From contig NC_086254.1 of the NCBI RefSeq assembly GCF_021018805.1, forward strand, positions 1,426,001 to 1,490,000: a stretch of DNA of 64,000 nucleotides, given 5' to 3'. Numbering within the stretch: the stretch's first letter is position 1; the number at the start of each line of letters is the position of its first letter. The notes under the pieces were generated by a model. That model was not told where the DNA came from. It saw only the letters and a list, made by a program, of their open reading frames with translations, and did not search any database. Below are positions 46,520 to 58,839 of the stretch, in pieces. The DNA comes from Prinia subflava (lineage: Eukaryota > Chordata > Aves > Passeriformes > Cisticolidae). Position numbers and translations under genes: made by a program.

Positions 46520-47683
46520 TGTTTTGGGTTTGACTGGGGGACAGAGGGGGCCATAGGGATGGGTTCTGTGAGAGGGTCTGATGGAGCCAATTCCAGCTGG
46601 CCCCAGGACAGACCCAGTGCTGGCCAAGGCTGAGCCCAGCAGGGACTGCGGGAGCACCTTTGGGGGTAACTGAGGTAAGAATGGGGGAAAAAAACAACCC
46701 AAAACTGCCCCACTGCAGCTGGAGAACGGAGGAGTGAGAATGTCTCAGAGGATGAACTCAGAGACCAAGGGCAGGGCTGAAGAAGGGGCTGGAGCTGCTC
46801 CAGGCACTGGAGCTGAGGTTCCCCAAAGATGCCAGGCTGCAGGCCCTGGAGAGGCATATGAGGGTACAGGGAGCAGAGATTGCCCTGCAGCCCCTGGAGG
46901 AGCCCAGGGGTCTGAAGAGGCTCTGGCCCCGTGGGAAGCCCCTGCTGGAGCAGGGTCCTGCCAGAGCCTGTGGATCCATGGAGAGAGGAGCCCACCTGGA
47001 ACAGGTTTGCTGGAAGGGCTCGTGACCCCATGGGAGGGACCTCACTGGGGCAGTTCCTGAAGGACTGAGCCCAGGGATAAAGGGATCCACACTGGGGATA
47101 AAGGGATCCACACTGGGGATAAAGGGATCCACACTGGGGCAGTGCTTGAGGGACTGAGCCCAGGGATAAAGAGATCCACACTGGGGCAGTGCCTGAGGGA
47201 CTGAGCCCAGGGATGAAGGGATCCACACTGGGGCAGTTTCTGGAGAACTCTCCCCTGGGAGGGAGCGCTGGCTGGAGCAGGGACAGTGTGAGCTGTCCAA
47301 GCCCTCTGGAGGAAGCAGCAGCAGGGACAACTGTGTGTGATGGACTGACCACAGCCCTATTCCCACCCCACTGAGCCTCTGAGGGGGAGGGAGAACAAAT
47401 CCGGAGTGAAGTTGAGCCTGGGAAGAAGGGAGGGGTTTGGAGAAGGTGTTTTAAGATTTGGTTTTGTTTCTCAGTTTCCTACTCTACTTTGGTGGGTGAT
47501 CAATTGAGCTGATTTGCCCCAGCTGAGTCTGTTTGGCCGTGGCAGCACCTGGTGAGGGATCCGTCCCTGCCCTTATCCCAGCCAGAGCCTTTCCTGTGTC
47601 CTGTCTGCCCTGCCCAGCTGAGCAGGGCAGGGAGAGAGGGGCTTGGAGGGCACAGGGTGCCCAGCCAGGGTCACCCCACTACA
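46520..47683 (+). mobile_element. ERVL-like LTR with internal 47-bp tandem repeats (copy B)
   Basis: It is the same family as the element at 17729-18714, in the opposite orientation. It ends CAGGGTCACCCCACTACA at 47683 and contains GGTGGGTGATCAATTGAGCT. It also keeps upstream parts typical of this bird LTR class, such as CCAATTCCAGCTGGCCCCAG and GACCCAGTGCTGGCCAAGGC. The left boundary at TGTTTTGGGTTTGAC (46520) is a guess, because no matching target duplication was found for the GCAGA that follows the right end. The 279- and 202-codon minus-strand frames are shadows of the tandem repeat. Confidence 0.8.
47041..47236. repeat. 47-bp tandem repeat inside LTR copy B
   Basis: The units contain GATAAAGGGATCCACACTGG and GCAGTGCCTGAGGGACTGAG. 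Near 47085-47135 the 19-bp half-unit GGGATAAAGGGATCCACACT is repeated alone three times, so the array mixes full and short units differently from copy A. Confidence 0.9.
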
Positions 47684-48539
47684 GCAGAGGGATCTTTTTC
47701 ACTTCCCCAGAACTAAACAACAGTATCAGCTTGCCTGTGGGAGGAGAGTCGAGTTTTAAGGCAAGAACAACCCTGAAAGACAAACAAACAAAATATTTCA
47801 TAAGATGCCATTAATAAATGGTAGATCAAATAGATATTTTTCCCCATGCTTCCCACATGGACCTTAAATGAAAACCTTGCTGTGCTCTGCAGTTGCTGGG
47901 AACAGGGAATGTTCAGAGGGAATGCTGGAGGCTGGGGATGTAACATCCCTCACTCAGTACAACCATGGCTATAAAATCCAGCACTTTTATGGTGTATTAG
48001 ATATAAGATACCCATGAACACAGTGAAAGCCATCACCCTCCACCCAGTATCTGCAGTTTGGTTATGGACTATCATTTGACATCTTTATTTACAACTCCAA
48101 CATAGTGCTTTACCTGCTGAAGCCTATTTATATCCCTGGAACAGATCTCCAAGTAGCTGTTAACATGTATCTGACCAGAATAGCAAAGCCTGGTCCTCTC
48201 TGCGTATTAAAAGCAGCATTTCCTGGTGAATCAGTTATAACTACAGTGCTTTACAAGCAGCAGGTTCAGCTCCCTCCCAGCCCTGGACCCACAGGGCTCA
48301 AGGATCACCATTTCAGCCCATGCTGTGCTCCTCAGCCAGGCACTGCTCGTGTTTTGGGGCTGCAGCTTTGTGTCCCAGTGCCCTGAAGATGCAGCAGTCT
48401 CCCCTGCCCCCCTGGGTATCCTGGCACATCCCAGTGCTCACCACACATCTTAAAACCAGGGACCAGCAACAACAGGAGAAAAATGGCCTGTTCCCAAAGA
48501 AACTGGTGTTGGCAAGAATGTGAAGGGAGGTGATGGAGA
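47684..48539. other. Unique upstream flank, nothing recognised
   Basis: No recognised gene or repeat. Confidence 0.4.
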
Positions 48540-48885
48540 ACCACGAAAGGGTTTGGATTGGGAGGGACCTCAAAGCCCATCCAGTGCCACCCCTGCCATG
48601 GCAGGGACACCTCCCACTGTCCCAGGTTGCTCCAAGCCCTAATGCCCAGCCTGACCTTGGGCACTGCCAGGGATCCAGGGGCAGCCACAGCTGCTCTGGG
48701 CACCCTGTGCCAGGGCCTGCCCACCCTGCCAGGGAACAATTGCCTCCCAATATCCCATCTCAGCCTATTATCTCCCAGTTTGAAGCCATTCCTCCTCGTC
48801 CTTTCACTCCAGACCCTTGTAAACTATCTCTCTCCATCTTTCTTGTTGGCTCCTTCAGGCACTGGAAGGAATCAATCCTGAGGGA
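48540..48885 (-). mobile_element. CR1 LINE 3' segment
   Basis: It contains GGATTGGGAGGGACCTCAAA, the CAGCCACAGCTGCTCTGGGC block, and CTCTCCATCTTTCTTGTTGG. Confidence 0.92.
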
Positions 48886-49757
48886 TTTTATTTGTCTCAG
48901 TTGAAGATGCTCCACAGGGACAAGGTAGTTATTTAAATAACCAAACTCCAAAGCATTTTTTGGGTGATTTTCTTCTGTTTGTTTAATTGCCAAGTCTCTT
49001 ATTATATATACATTTTTAAAAGTGATACTGTCAGGCTTCAGGAATCACTGGGCAAAGAAAAACAATAAATCTGTAAGAAAAAAAGGGTACTTTACAGAGA
49101 TGACAAATTAGGGTGAAAAAATGCTGAGATTGTACAAAGTGCTTTCTGGGGAAGTTGAACTTTATTGTACTATTTACAGCTTCTGAAAATGAGACAGAGA
49201 CAGCTGCTTTCTCCTCTCCCCAAGCTGCATTTACTGCTGAGCATCCTATGAGAGAATATGAAATTGTGGCTGTGAGGGCAGTCTGGGTGGGGAGGAGCAG
49301 GGAGGAGCAGGGGGGAGCAGCAGGGCCCCTGCAGGGCACAGACCTGGTGTGTTTGTGCTTTCTGTGCCAGTGAGGGGCAGCTGAGCAGGAGGGCAGGCCC
49401 TGGGGACAGAAGCACTGGGGACACAGCGCAGTGGCACCAGCAGGGCACACTGGCTGCACACAATGGCCTGGAGCAGCCTGGCAGCCACCAGGACAGGGAT
49501 CCCTGCAGAGCTGGCTCTGCACAGGGAGAAGAGAGAGCAATGAAGCTGAAAGCAGGGTGACAGCAGGGACCTGGTTACCCTGGCTGGGGCAGGGACAGCC
49601 CCAAACACAGGGCAGTGGCTGTGAAATCCATCACTGCAATCGAGTGCAGGTTCACACCACTGCCGCTCACAGCTTCATTTTTTTTGCAACAATTCTTGCT
49701 AATAAATGCAAATTATCTTTTCCCTCTTAAGTTCAGAGAAAAATGAGGTGAACCAGA
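48886..49757. other. Unique upstream flank, nothing recognised
   Basis: 49280-49620 is GC-richer, with repeated GGAGCAGGG words around 49290-49320. No gene was recognised. Confidence 0.4.
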
Positions 49758-50514
49758 GAACCTGTCTTGGTTTGGAAAGACAGGTATCTGTCAGGGAGAA
49801 CTGGAGTTTCCCTTGGAATGGAGAATGTAAAACGTCCTCCCTCCAAATTATTACAATTTTGCAGTTAGGAGCTTTCAGGAAAAAATATGGGAATAGGAAT
49901 AACAGTTCTTTACTAGGAATATTAAAAATGCAAATGCAGTAGTACAAAAAAAAAACCCAAACAAGCAAACAAATAAAAGTCCTAGAAAACCCTGACAGAG
50001 TCAGAGACACAACCTGACACCCCGTTGTCAGGGTGTTGGGAGCAGTCCAAATAAATCCTCCTGGAGTGACAGATGTGGTTCTGTTGGAGTAGAGATGATC
50101 CTGTAGAAAAAAGGATCCAGTGCTGGTGAGATGAATCCAGCCTTCCTCTGAGAATCCAGTGGCAAAGAGGAATGTCTGGGGTCCCTGTGTCCCCATTTTT
50201 ATCTGGGTAGGAATGGTTGGCTCCTCCCCACGGGGTGCAGCATCTCCCAATGGATGATGGAATGTGTCAGTCACTGGTGAGCCTCAATGGCCCATGAACA
50301 GAAGATATCCCCGAGGGTGGGCAGTGGTGACAGAGATCACAAACACTGCCCCACCTGGTTTAACAGCTGGGCTGTTATCAGAAGGCATCCGCCCTCCTCC
50401 CCCTGGAGTTACAAGAGATAAAGAGAAAAAAACCCAAAACATCTTCCCAATTGCTTTCTACAGATGAAATAAAATACATGGGTTTTTTTTGGTTACATAA
50501 CTCAAGACAGAACC
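49758..50514 (-). mobile_element. Solo LTR of an avian endogenous retrovirus, with 5-bp target duplication
   Basis: The LTR proper is 49763-50509 (747 bp), flanked by exact repeats GAACC (49758-49762 and 50510-50514). Read on the minus strand it begins TGTCTTGAGTTATGTAACC and ends CTTTCCAAACCAAGACA. Its U3 shares long blocks with the two 618-bp LTRs, such as GCGGATGCCTTCTG, TTCATGGGCCATTGAGGCTC and GGATCATCTCTACTCCAACA. Its R-U5 end is longer and different. A TATA-like CAGATAAAAATGG is present. It is a related but separate subfamily with no internal viral sequence. Confidence 0.92.
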
Positions 50515-51458
50515 TGATACAGCAGCGCCAGAAACAACATAGCAGTGACCCAGCTCTGTGTGAGAGGCAAGCTGAGGTGCAGGGGAAAAGGTTCCCCAGA
50601 CCATGGCGCCAGGTGACAGCTCCTGCACCCACAGCCCAACCTCCTGAGTTTCAGGGAGAGCTGCAGAGTGAAAAAAACATCAGGCATTAAAGACCTGGAG
50701 CCTATTCATGGCACTCACAGTGCCGCACGTTCTTCCTTCCTCAAGTTAAAACAAAAGCGTGGAATCGATTTCTCTGAGCCAAACATCTCATGTGACAAAT
50801 ATAAAGCTACAGTAAAATATCTGGCAGCTTCACTCTCCTCTGACTCAACGTAAGAACTCAAATCACCTGGGACACTCGAGCTGAGAGCTAAAGCACAAGG
50901 AGATGATGTGCACTTAGAGAGGGCAGGTTGAGGCTACAGAGGGTTGGTATTTCCTATTTCCCCTCTTGTGAAGGATGTTAGACTGTGACTTGCCTACTCC
51001 TAAAAATACAGTGTGAAGTTTACTTTAAGAAGATGTTTGGTTTTCCTTGCAGATACCCTAAAAGAGCAGCACCATTAGAATTTTATCATTCTCTTTTGCT
51101 GTAGCCTTGTAAAAAATGAAATCATACCCATTCCTTTTGTGACATCTAAGTTTTCAATATTAAAGCAGGAGTCTTTTAGAATATAAAGCAATGTTTGAGT
51201 CATCACAGCTTGATATAATATTTGGATTTTTTTCTTGTGATGGCGTCTGGCAAACAGGCAATGCACCACAGTTCCCAAGTGAGCAACACTTATTTCCTCA
51301 ACTAATCTCTTTACTGGGAGAGCAGTGGAGATCTCAGCAAATATGCTGAGCTGCAAAAGCTTTTGTCCCTGGGACAAAGCACATTAAACCCTGATACACA
51401 AAATTCATTGGACAGAGGTGAGGGAAGCACAATCAGCCCTGCTGGCTCCCACAGTAAG
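50515..51458. other. Unique upstream flank, nothing recognised
   Basis: No recognised gene or repeat. Confidence 0.4.
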
Positions 51459-51815
51459 AATCACAGAATCCTAGACTGGTTTGGGTTGGAAGGGACCTCA
51501 AAGCCCATCCAGTGCCACCCCTGCCATGGCAGGGACACCTTCCACTGTCCCAGGCTGCTCCAAGCCCCAGTGTCCAGCCTGGCCTTGGGCACTGCCAGGG
51601 ATCCAGGGGCAGCCACAGCTGCTCTGGGCACCCTGTGCCAGGGCCTCTCCCTCTTCCCAGGGAACAATTCCTTCCCAATATCCCATCTATCCCTGCCCTC
51701 TGGAAGCCATTCCCCCTGTCCTGCCACTACACACACTGGTAAAAGTCCCTCTCAATCTTTCTTGGAAGCTTCCTGCAGCTGCTGAAAGGCCACAGTAAAT
51801 TCACCCCAGAAGGTT
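51459..51815 (-). mobile_element. CR1 LINE 3' segment
   Basis: It starts GAATCACAGAATCCTAGACT and contains GGTTTGGGTTGGAAGGGACC and the CAGCCACAGCTGCTCTGGGC block. It is among the best preserved CR1 copies in the window. Confidence 0.94.
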
Positions 51816-54800
51816 CCAGGTTCAGGCCTTCACACCAAATCCCATCCATTAAACCCATCCCAGACTCTGTGGGGTACAAAAGCATCTGGACAGAGCCTTC
51901 TGCTCCTCACCAGAAGCTCAGAGAGCCACAGCTGGAATTTACAGATGCTTTAATCAGAGCCCAGACATCAAAGAAGCTCTGCTCAACTTCAGTTTTAGAC
52001 TCATCACTGGAATAAACTGACAACGTGAAATTCCTTCATCCCAGCAGAGGAGGTCTGAGCAAAGCATGGAAATATAAAATGAAGAAAAATTGATCCTCTA
52101 TATGGGCTAATTAACTCATGCAAGGCAATGTATATCAGGCAACAGCAAATGTGAATTCCAGAAACCTGAGGCTGAACGTCTGCATCCTCTGCTCAGCTCC
52201 ATCTCTTATTAACGTCAAGGGAAATTCTGATAAATAAGAGATTCAGCACCTGCCTTTTCATCTGAAGTTCAAAAATCCACAGTTACTGCCCCAAAGGAGC
52301 TTCTCCAGATCTGGCTGTGAAGTTGTTCCAAGCAGAAAGCCTGGATTCCTGGGGTGCAAACCCCAAGAGGGAATTTATGGGAACATCAGGGCATGGCTGA
52401 GTTCAGAGAACTGCACTGCTGGCTGCAGCTGGCAGCAGCAGAGCAGACTGCAAACACCATTCCCATTCCACATCTGCTGCTGCTCTGTCCTGAGAGATGA
52501 TCCCTGGGGAGTTCACAGGCTGAGCAGAGTACAGCCCAGAATTCAGATGTGTGCTTGGAATGAGAGTCCCTGGAGAGAAAAAAAACTCCTAAGGCTGGAA
52601 ATTGCTGCTGGCCCTGTTCCTCCACTGGATCTGAGCCAAAGCCACCCCAAAAGGTCAACACTGTGCTGAGAGCTCTGCCTTAGGGGAGACAACCAGGGTA
52701 GGGATCACCTGGCAGCTGCAGGCAGCTTCCAAGAGGACTCCAAATATTATGAGCAGCCAGGTGCTTTCTACTGAGTAAAGAACCAAAAATATAAAGAACT
52801 AAATATGAAATCAAATAAACAAAGAACAAAAAAAAGAGGAAAAATGAGAGCAGTGTAGAAAAATGAAAATAAGAGGTTGAGTTGCAGTTCTGGACTCTTC
52901 CCAGTCCTTTTCACTTGCCCTGTGTGTGGCATTTTCTCCGGGAACATCCTGTTAACAATCACAGACCCCGAGTATTCACAATTCACCCAGGTCTGAGGTG
53001 CAGCTGTGTTTCATTGAAATCTTTTCCAAGAGGAGCCTCTACTAAGAGATCTTGGGAAGCAGCCAGCACCTGAGGACAGGGTATTTGTGAGTTGAGGATG
53101 CCCTTGTGCAGAGGTGAGATGAGTGTCTGTCCCTGAGGTGTGTTGGTGCAGAGCCTTCAGCCCTGACATCCTCAGAGTACCTCTGTCCTCTCTGATTAAC
53201 CACAGCAGGCAAGATATTACCCTATAAAATCAGAGATATTTTATCATATAAAATAAGAAAGGCAGATTTCTTACACAACATTTGCCACATCTCTCATTTG
53301 TCCCACAATTATTAAATATTAGTTGCTCTTCCAACCCAGTCTGTATTTTTATCCTCCATCTTCTCCCAGGTTCCCTTTGTACTCTGCATTTCTGTACCAC
53401 ATCATTACACACAGTCACCACTTGCTGTTAAACAGATGCTGCTTTTTATGCCTGCAACAGAACTGACCTCTAGATGTGGGTGTGCTTTGTTTTTAAAGCA
53501 TTCCTTTCTCCTGAATGAAAATCACCAAATTAAAGCAAGGTATTTCTTTACTCCTTTTCAGAGTGTAACAGAATGCAAAAACATAAATCAAAGTATGTTT
53601 AAACACCTTTTCCAAATCACATAAAAACCCATCTATCTTGCTAGCAACCTAAACACTCAACACAGCAGATGTTAAAAAGCTGTTTAATCTTCTTTAGAGC
53701 ACTTTAGGTAAAAAGCTGTGGCTTTCAAATATGTACAAAGAAGGTCAGAAAAGTGAAATGCCTTGAAATGGTTGTGCTCAGGGGCCATGGGATCTGAAGT
53801 GACCTCTATAATTTCTTGAGTTCCCAAACTTCATTATTGTCAAGGCCTCTTTCCCTTTTGATGTTTTAACTACGCTGAAGGTGGGTGTTGCTGGGTGGGA
53901 GTTGGAGCTAAACATTTTAAACATTTTTTGATTTATTCTCTGTGCAAGGTTAGTGTACCTGGGGCTGAAGTTAATGACTGGAGAGTCACTGAAGTGTAGA
54001 TTTACCATAATCACTTTCCCATCCCCTTCACAAAGATGGTTTTACAGTTCCTGCTGGATATTTAAACAAATAAATAAATAAAGCTGCAGCCCCTCAACAT
54101 CTCAAACCACACAACTATTTCATAAAGTTACTGCTTTTAGAAAGGTCCCTCTTGCTTTGCAAAAGGCTGCACCGCTTTATTCCCATGGACACTGCCAACA
54201 TCTGCACCAAATCCTTGAGAACCTGATCCCCTTAGAGAGCCACACTGCTCTACCTCTCCTAACCTCAGTGGTCCCACCAAACACCAAAGCAGGTTTATAG
54301 CAGAGCCTAAAAATCACCCCTCTTCTTCTTACAGACAGTCATCTCTCCTGGCAGGATGTATGGCTTTCAGTGCTTATTACTCTCATCCTGATTAACACAG
54401 ACCATTTTCCAAAAGCACACACACAAACCTGTTACTTCCAAGTTATGGCATTCCTTGATGCAATTTAGTACATCTCTGCCAAACAGAAAAAAAAATCAAT
54501 GATTCATCCAATTTCAATTCAGTCATTGATCCAAAGAAATGCTAACTTCCTGTGTTTATTCCTGCACTTACAGTTTGAAACCACCAAGGGTTTTTTGTTT
54601 TGTTTTGAAAGGGAAGGTTTCCCCCTGTTTAATTCTCTCTAATATTGTATTGTAGCTTCACTTGAAAGAATAGATCAGATAAATGTTCTGCATAAGAGGT
54701 GAAGCAACATGTAGAATAAAACACCGTGAACAGCTGGAAAATGGGACAAAGCCAGAACTAAGGGAGTGCCCCTGCACACCTGCACGGCATGGACAGAGCA

Positions 54801-57688
54801 AAGGCCCAATGCACTGAGGGCACAAAAGATGTGTATTGCTCACAGGCCCTGCACAGCCCTGGAGGGGGCTGTGTTTGTCCTCAGGGGTTTCTGTGTCCCA
54901 GGGTTCCCTGGCTGTCCCTGGGTTCTCTGGCTGTCCCTGGGGGTGCAGGGACAGAAGGGTGGCAGCCTCCTCGGGGCCAGGCTGGGGCACTGCTGTGCTT
55001 TGTGCTGCCATCAAGAACAGCACTGATCCCTCCCCGTGCTTCCTTGCCCTGCACAGCAGCATTGCCCTGTCCAGCTCTCCTGCAGGATAACCCTTGCACA
55101 CTCCGGGACAGGGCTGAGCCCATGGGTGGGACCTGCTCAGGGTCTTCTCTGGCTGCAGATGTGCTCCTCAAAGAGCTCCTGGCAGCTGGAGATGCCCCGG
55201 GAGCTGTCCAGGAGGGGCAGGGCTGCATTTCTCCGTGGAGTGGCACACAGAGCCCGGGGCAGGGCACAGCACCTTCAGTCACAGCTTTGTCACCCACTGC
55301 TGCAGCCAGGAGCCTGTGGCACCATCAGCTCCCAGTTCTCAGCAGCCCTTCAGTGGCTGCCTCGCTCCAGCCAACAAAGCATCAGTGCCATGCTCCACAA
55401 AAGTTACAATTAATTATTTTTAGCACTGAAGGAGGGAATTGTGTGAATACTGGTGCACTTGACAGCTTACTCATTTACGTCAATTTAAATAATTTATTAG
55501 AACCAGGCCCAAAAGCTAAGTTTTCTAAAAATAATGTATTTGTTTCCCTACATTTGCTCAATAAAGCAGTAACAGAGGCATTGTTTTTGCTGGCAGCTCC
55601 TTGAAGGAATAATTAAGGAAACATGGAAGAAGCTGCCTTTCAAGACATCCTCTCTCCACTTGGCTCCTCCTTGTGATCTGTCAGCACCCAGCTGAAATTA
55701 ATTCTAGAGGGGTACACAGAGATCTATTGAACTAATTGCCAGTTAAACAGGGAAATAAGGATGAGTCTGACAGACTCAAATCCAGACCCACTCCAAAGCC
55801 AAGGCAGGTTCATAATGCCTCTTATTTTCAACTTTTCCTTATGCTCTCCAGTTTGCAACTTGAACATGAAGAACATTTCTCCCCACATCACTGCAAAGAA
55901 AGAAATACTCAATTCCACCTTTTATCCCACCACTTGCCCCAACTTCCAAAATCTGCCAAGCAGCTCCGGGTCAGCAGGTCTGTGCTCACTGACTGATGTC
56001 ATGTATCCAAAATAGCTCACCTCGATTAAGAGAGCACAGAAAGGCCTTGGGCTGCAAAAGGCAGCCCCACATCCGTAGCTGTGAGGGCTCTCCTGTGAAA
56101 CCATGACAAACTGTACTTTTATTTACATTAAAGGCTACCCCAGTGGTGCTCAGGTGATGACTTTATTGGCACTGTTGGAGCTTTTTGAGCAGCAGAGCCC
56201 TCTCCAAGCCCAAAGAGGTAAAGAGGTTATTCCTGCAGCCCTGCACCATCTGCTTTGATGTAGGTTTGCAATGGTACTGAGAGCAGATTGAAAAGTGTTG
56301 GAGATTTCATAAATGTAATGAATGATGGGCTTTAGTGTCCTGGAGTTGGAGTATCCATGACAACTCTGCTGTGCCAAGGGACTTCCAGTCATAAACTGAG
56401 AAAGTCACTTAAAGCCTGGCTTTGTAAGATGCAGCAAGGGCCTGGTGGGATTTTTCTCTTAATCCCTAAAGACTTCCCCGCCTCCAGCTGTAATGGGAGA
56501 CAACATCCCCAGCTGTAAGGTTCCTTACTTTTAGCTGGCCCCAGGAGTAGTTACAGCTTAGAGAAGATCTACCTAGAAAATTGTTCCCAGAAGGAAGCCC
56601 CAGTAATCCACCTCATTTCAAAACCCAAAATTCAAAAAAACCCAAACCATGCACAACCTCCCCCACTTAAATCTGTTACCATTGTAGCATCTGAAGAGTT
56701 CACCCAGAACAGAGACCCAGAGGACCAAAAAACTGATTATCCCAGGCATGGCACATCCCACCTAAGCCCACTAACACACATCTCCCCAGCGCTTCTTAGA
56801 AACCCTTCTTTTTCTGGCCAAATACTGTGACTGGAGGGCTGGGGCATAGCTGCTGTTTTCCATTCAGTCAATTCTTTCCCTAAAGAATTACTCTTTATTC
56901 TGTCTCATTAGATGATGAGCATTTAGAGGCACATTTGAAAGCACTTCCTTCCAAATGCTCAGTGACACAGGCATAGGTCAGATGACAACTTTACAACTTT
57001 GATCCATCACTAATTCTGTTTTCCAGATTGATCTCAGAGCACAGGCCTCTGGCCCAGCCAACTCCAGCTGCTGCTCCTGCTTGTTGCTCTCAAAGAATGA
57101 ACAGAAGTGGCCTCTTCCCCTCCTGTTTCCCAACAGTGAACATTAAAGGTTAGCACACAGCCCATTCCCTTTCTGTGATTAACTGACTGACCATACATTA
57201 TTCATGAGCCCTTGAGGTTTTAATTGTAAAACACGACCCTTATGTGGTGTAGGACTGTCAGCTGTCTCAGAGGTTCAATGCTGGGCTGTTCAGGATTCCC
57301 GGTTTCCTAGCCCCTAACTCATCACTGAAGTATTTACTAAATCCAACACTTCCAGTGAAGCCTTTGGAACCAAATGTTCACATCCTAAATTTAGCCATTG
57401 CAGAGATACTCTGAGATTCGGGCAGAGTATCCAATACATCAGAGACCCACATTTCCCAGTGTTTTACTAAAAGGCTCCTGACAGCTCCAAGTCCCACTGG
57501 CCTGACCCTCACTCCATGCCCTGCACACACCAAAGGCCACAGAGCCTTGAGGAGGGGACAGCTGGGAGAGTGTCCAACTCTGCTGACACAACAGCAATGC
57601 TCCTTCCACCAAGAAGACTCCATCTGGGACCAAGAGACTCCATCTGGGGAGACACAAAATGATTCTGGGTAGGGATCAGAAAGAAATG
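51816..57688. other. 5.9 kb of unique upstream flank, nothing recognised
   Basis: Mixed sequence with an A-rich stretch at 52780-52870, an AAATAAATAAATAAA run near 54066-54081, and a GC-rich patch at 54830-55320 that may hold an old repeat. Open frames reach at most 271 codons (plus, 54789-55604) with no recognisable domain. No gene was recognised. Confidence 0.4.
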
Positions 57689-57960
57689 CACAGACTGGGC
57701 CAGGCTGAAGGGAGCACAGCAGGTCCCTGGTGCCGCCTCCCTGCTCAGGCAGGGCCATCCCAGAGCAGGGCACAGCATTGTGTCCAGAGGGCTCTGCAAT
57801 ATCCCCGCTGAGGAGACTGCAGCCCCTCCCTGGGCATCCTGCTGAGGGCTGGGCACTGCCAGGGCAGAAGTTGTGCCTCCTGGGCAGGGGGAATTGCTGG
57901 GCTCAGTCCCTGCCCGTGGCTCTGGTGCCACTGCTGGGCCCCGGAGCAGAGCCTGGCTCC
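57689..57960 (-). mobile_element. CR1 LINE fragment
   Basis: A close copy of the left part of 42058-42571, including CAGCATTGTGTCCAGAGGGC and GAAGTTGTGCCTCCTGGGCA. Confidence 0.85.
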
Positions 57961-58839
57961 AGAGGTGACCAAGGTCCCACCAGGAGTGGCACAGTGAGGC
58001 TCCTGCAAGGTGAGCACCATCCCATGGGAAAATAGGGGCCCTTGGACTGTGAGTGCCCAGGGGCAGCAGAGATAAAAGCCCCAGGAGACCAGACTGGCCA
58101 AGCTCTGCTCATTAGTTCCTGGTGATGTTAAAATGTTGATTTCATATCTTCTTTTCTTTATGATTTCATATCTTCTTTTCCAGAATTCCAACAGTAAGAG
58201 GTTAATTAATCACCCAGCAATACAGCCCAGCCTGCTCGAGTTACATCCAAACCCAAACAGGAGCAGCATAGCAGCAGCATCTCACACACAACTCACCAGG
58301 CTGATCTCCAGATAATTTATTGACTCACTTACACTTCTTTTGTCACTAAAGTTACCAAATTTTTATAGTGTCCATGGCCAGCACAAAACCCAACCTGACC
58401 AACTGAAGGCCATCCAAGAAGCTTTCCAAAAGCTTGGTGGTTGCTGCTACTTGCAATCCTGAGGTTCTGTGGTTCAGCAGCAGCCTTTGACATCAAAAAT
58501 GCATTATAGAAATCTGGTTCACAAGTAGACAGCTCTGAGAAAACTGCATTCCTACCAAATCTAATTTGATTAGCATTTATAGAGAGCTCTCAGCATTTTG
58601 GACAAAATAATACAAAAAAACAAGTTGATAGTCTTTTCCCTTGCTAAAAAAACAAACCACGGGCTTGGGCATGTTTAGAAAGTTCTCTCTACTGAAAAAA
58701 GGCTTTCCATACTTCTCCTGTTACAAATTAATAAAAAAACAAAGAAAAATTTATAAAAGCAGATGCAAAATTATTTTTAAAAAATTTAAACCCCTCTGTG
58801 AAGTTGAAGATTACTTTGGAACATAGTTTTTAACTAATA
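57961..58839. other. Unique upstream flank with a 24-bp tandem duplication
   Basis: TGATTTCATATCTTCTTTTC is repeated at 58137-58156 and 58161-58180, followed directly by CAG, so it incidentally resembles a splice acceptor. No exon is recognised after it. Confidence 0.4.

Noticed and set aside
46513..47366. Minus-strand open frames of 279 and 202 codons
   Set aside because: They are antisense to the LTR and reflect the same tandem repeat as at 18 kb.
5239..50509. Intact endogenous provirus
   Set aside because: The LTRs stand alone with matching target duplications. No gag, pol or env-like frames lie between or beside them.
54789..55604. 271-codon plus-strand open frame
   Set aside because: It covers a GC-rich patch with repeated Pro/Gly/Trp words and then AT-rich sequence, with no consistent coding character or known domain.
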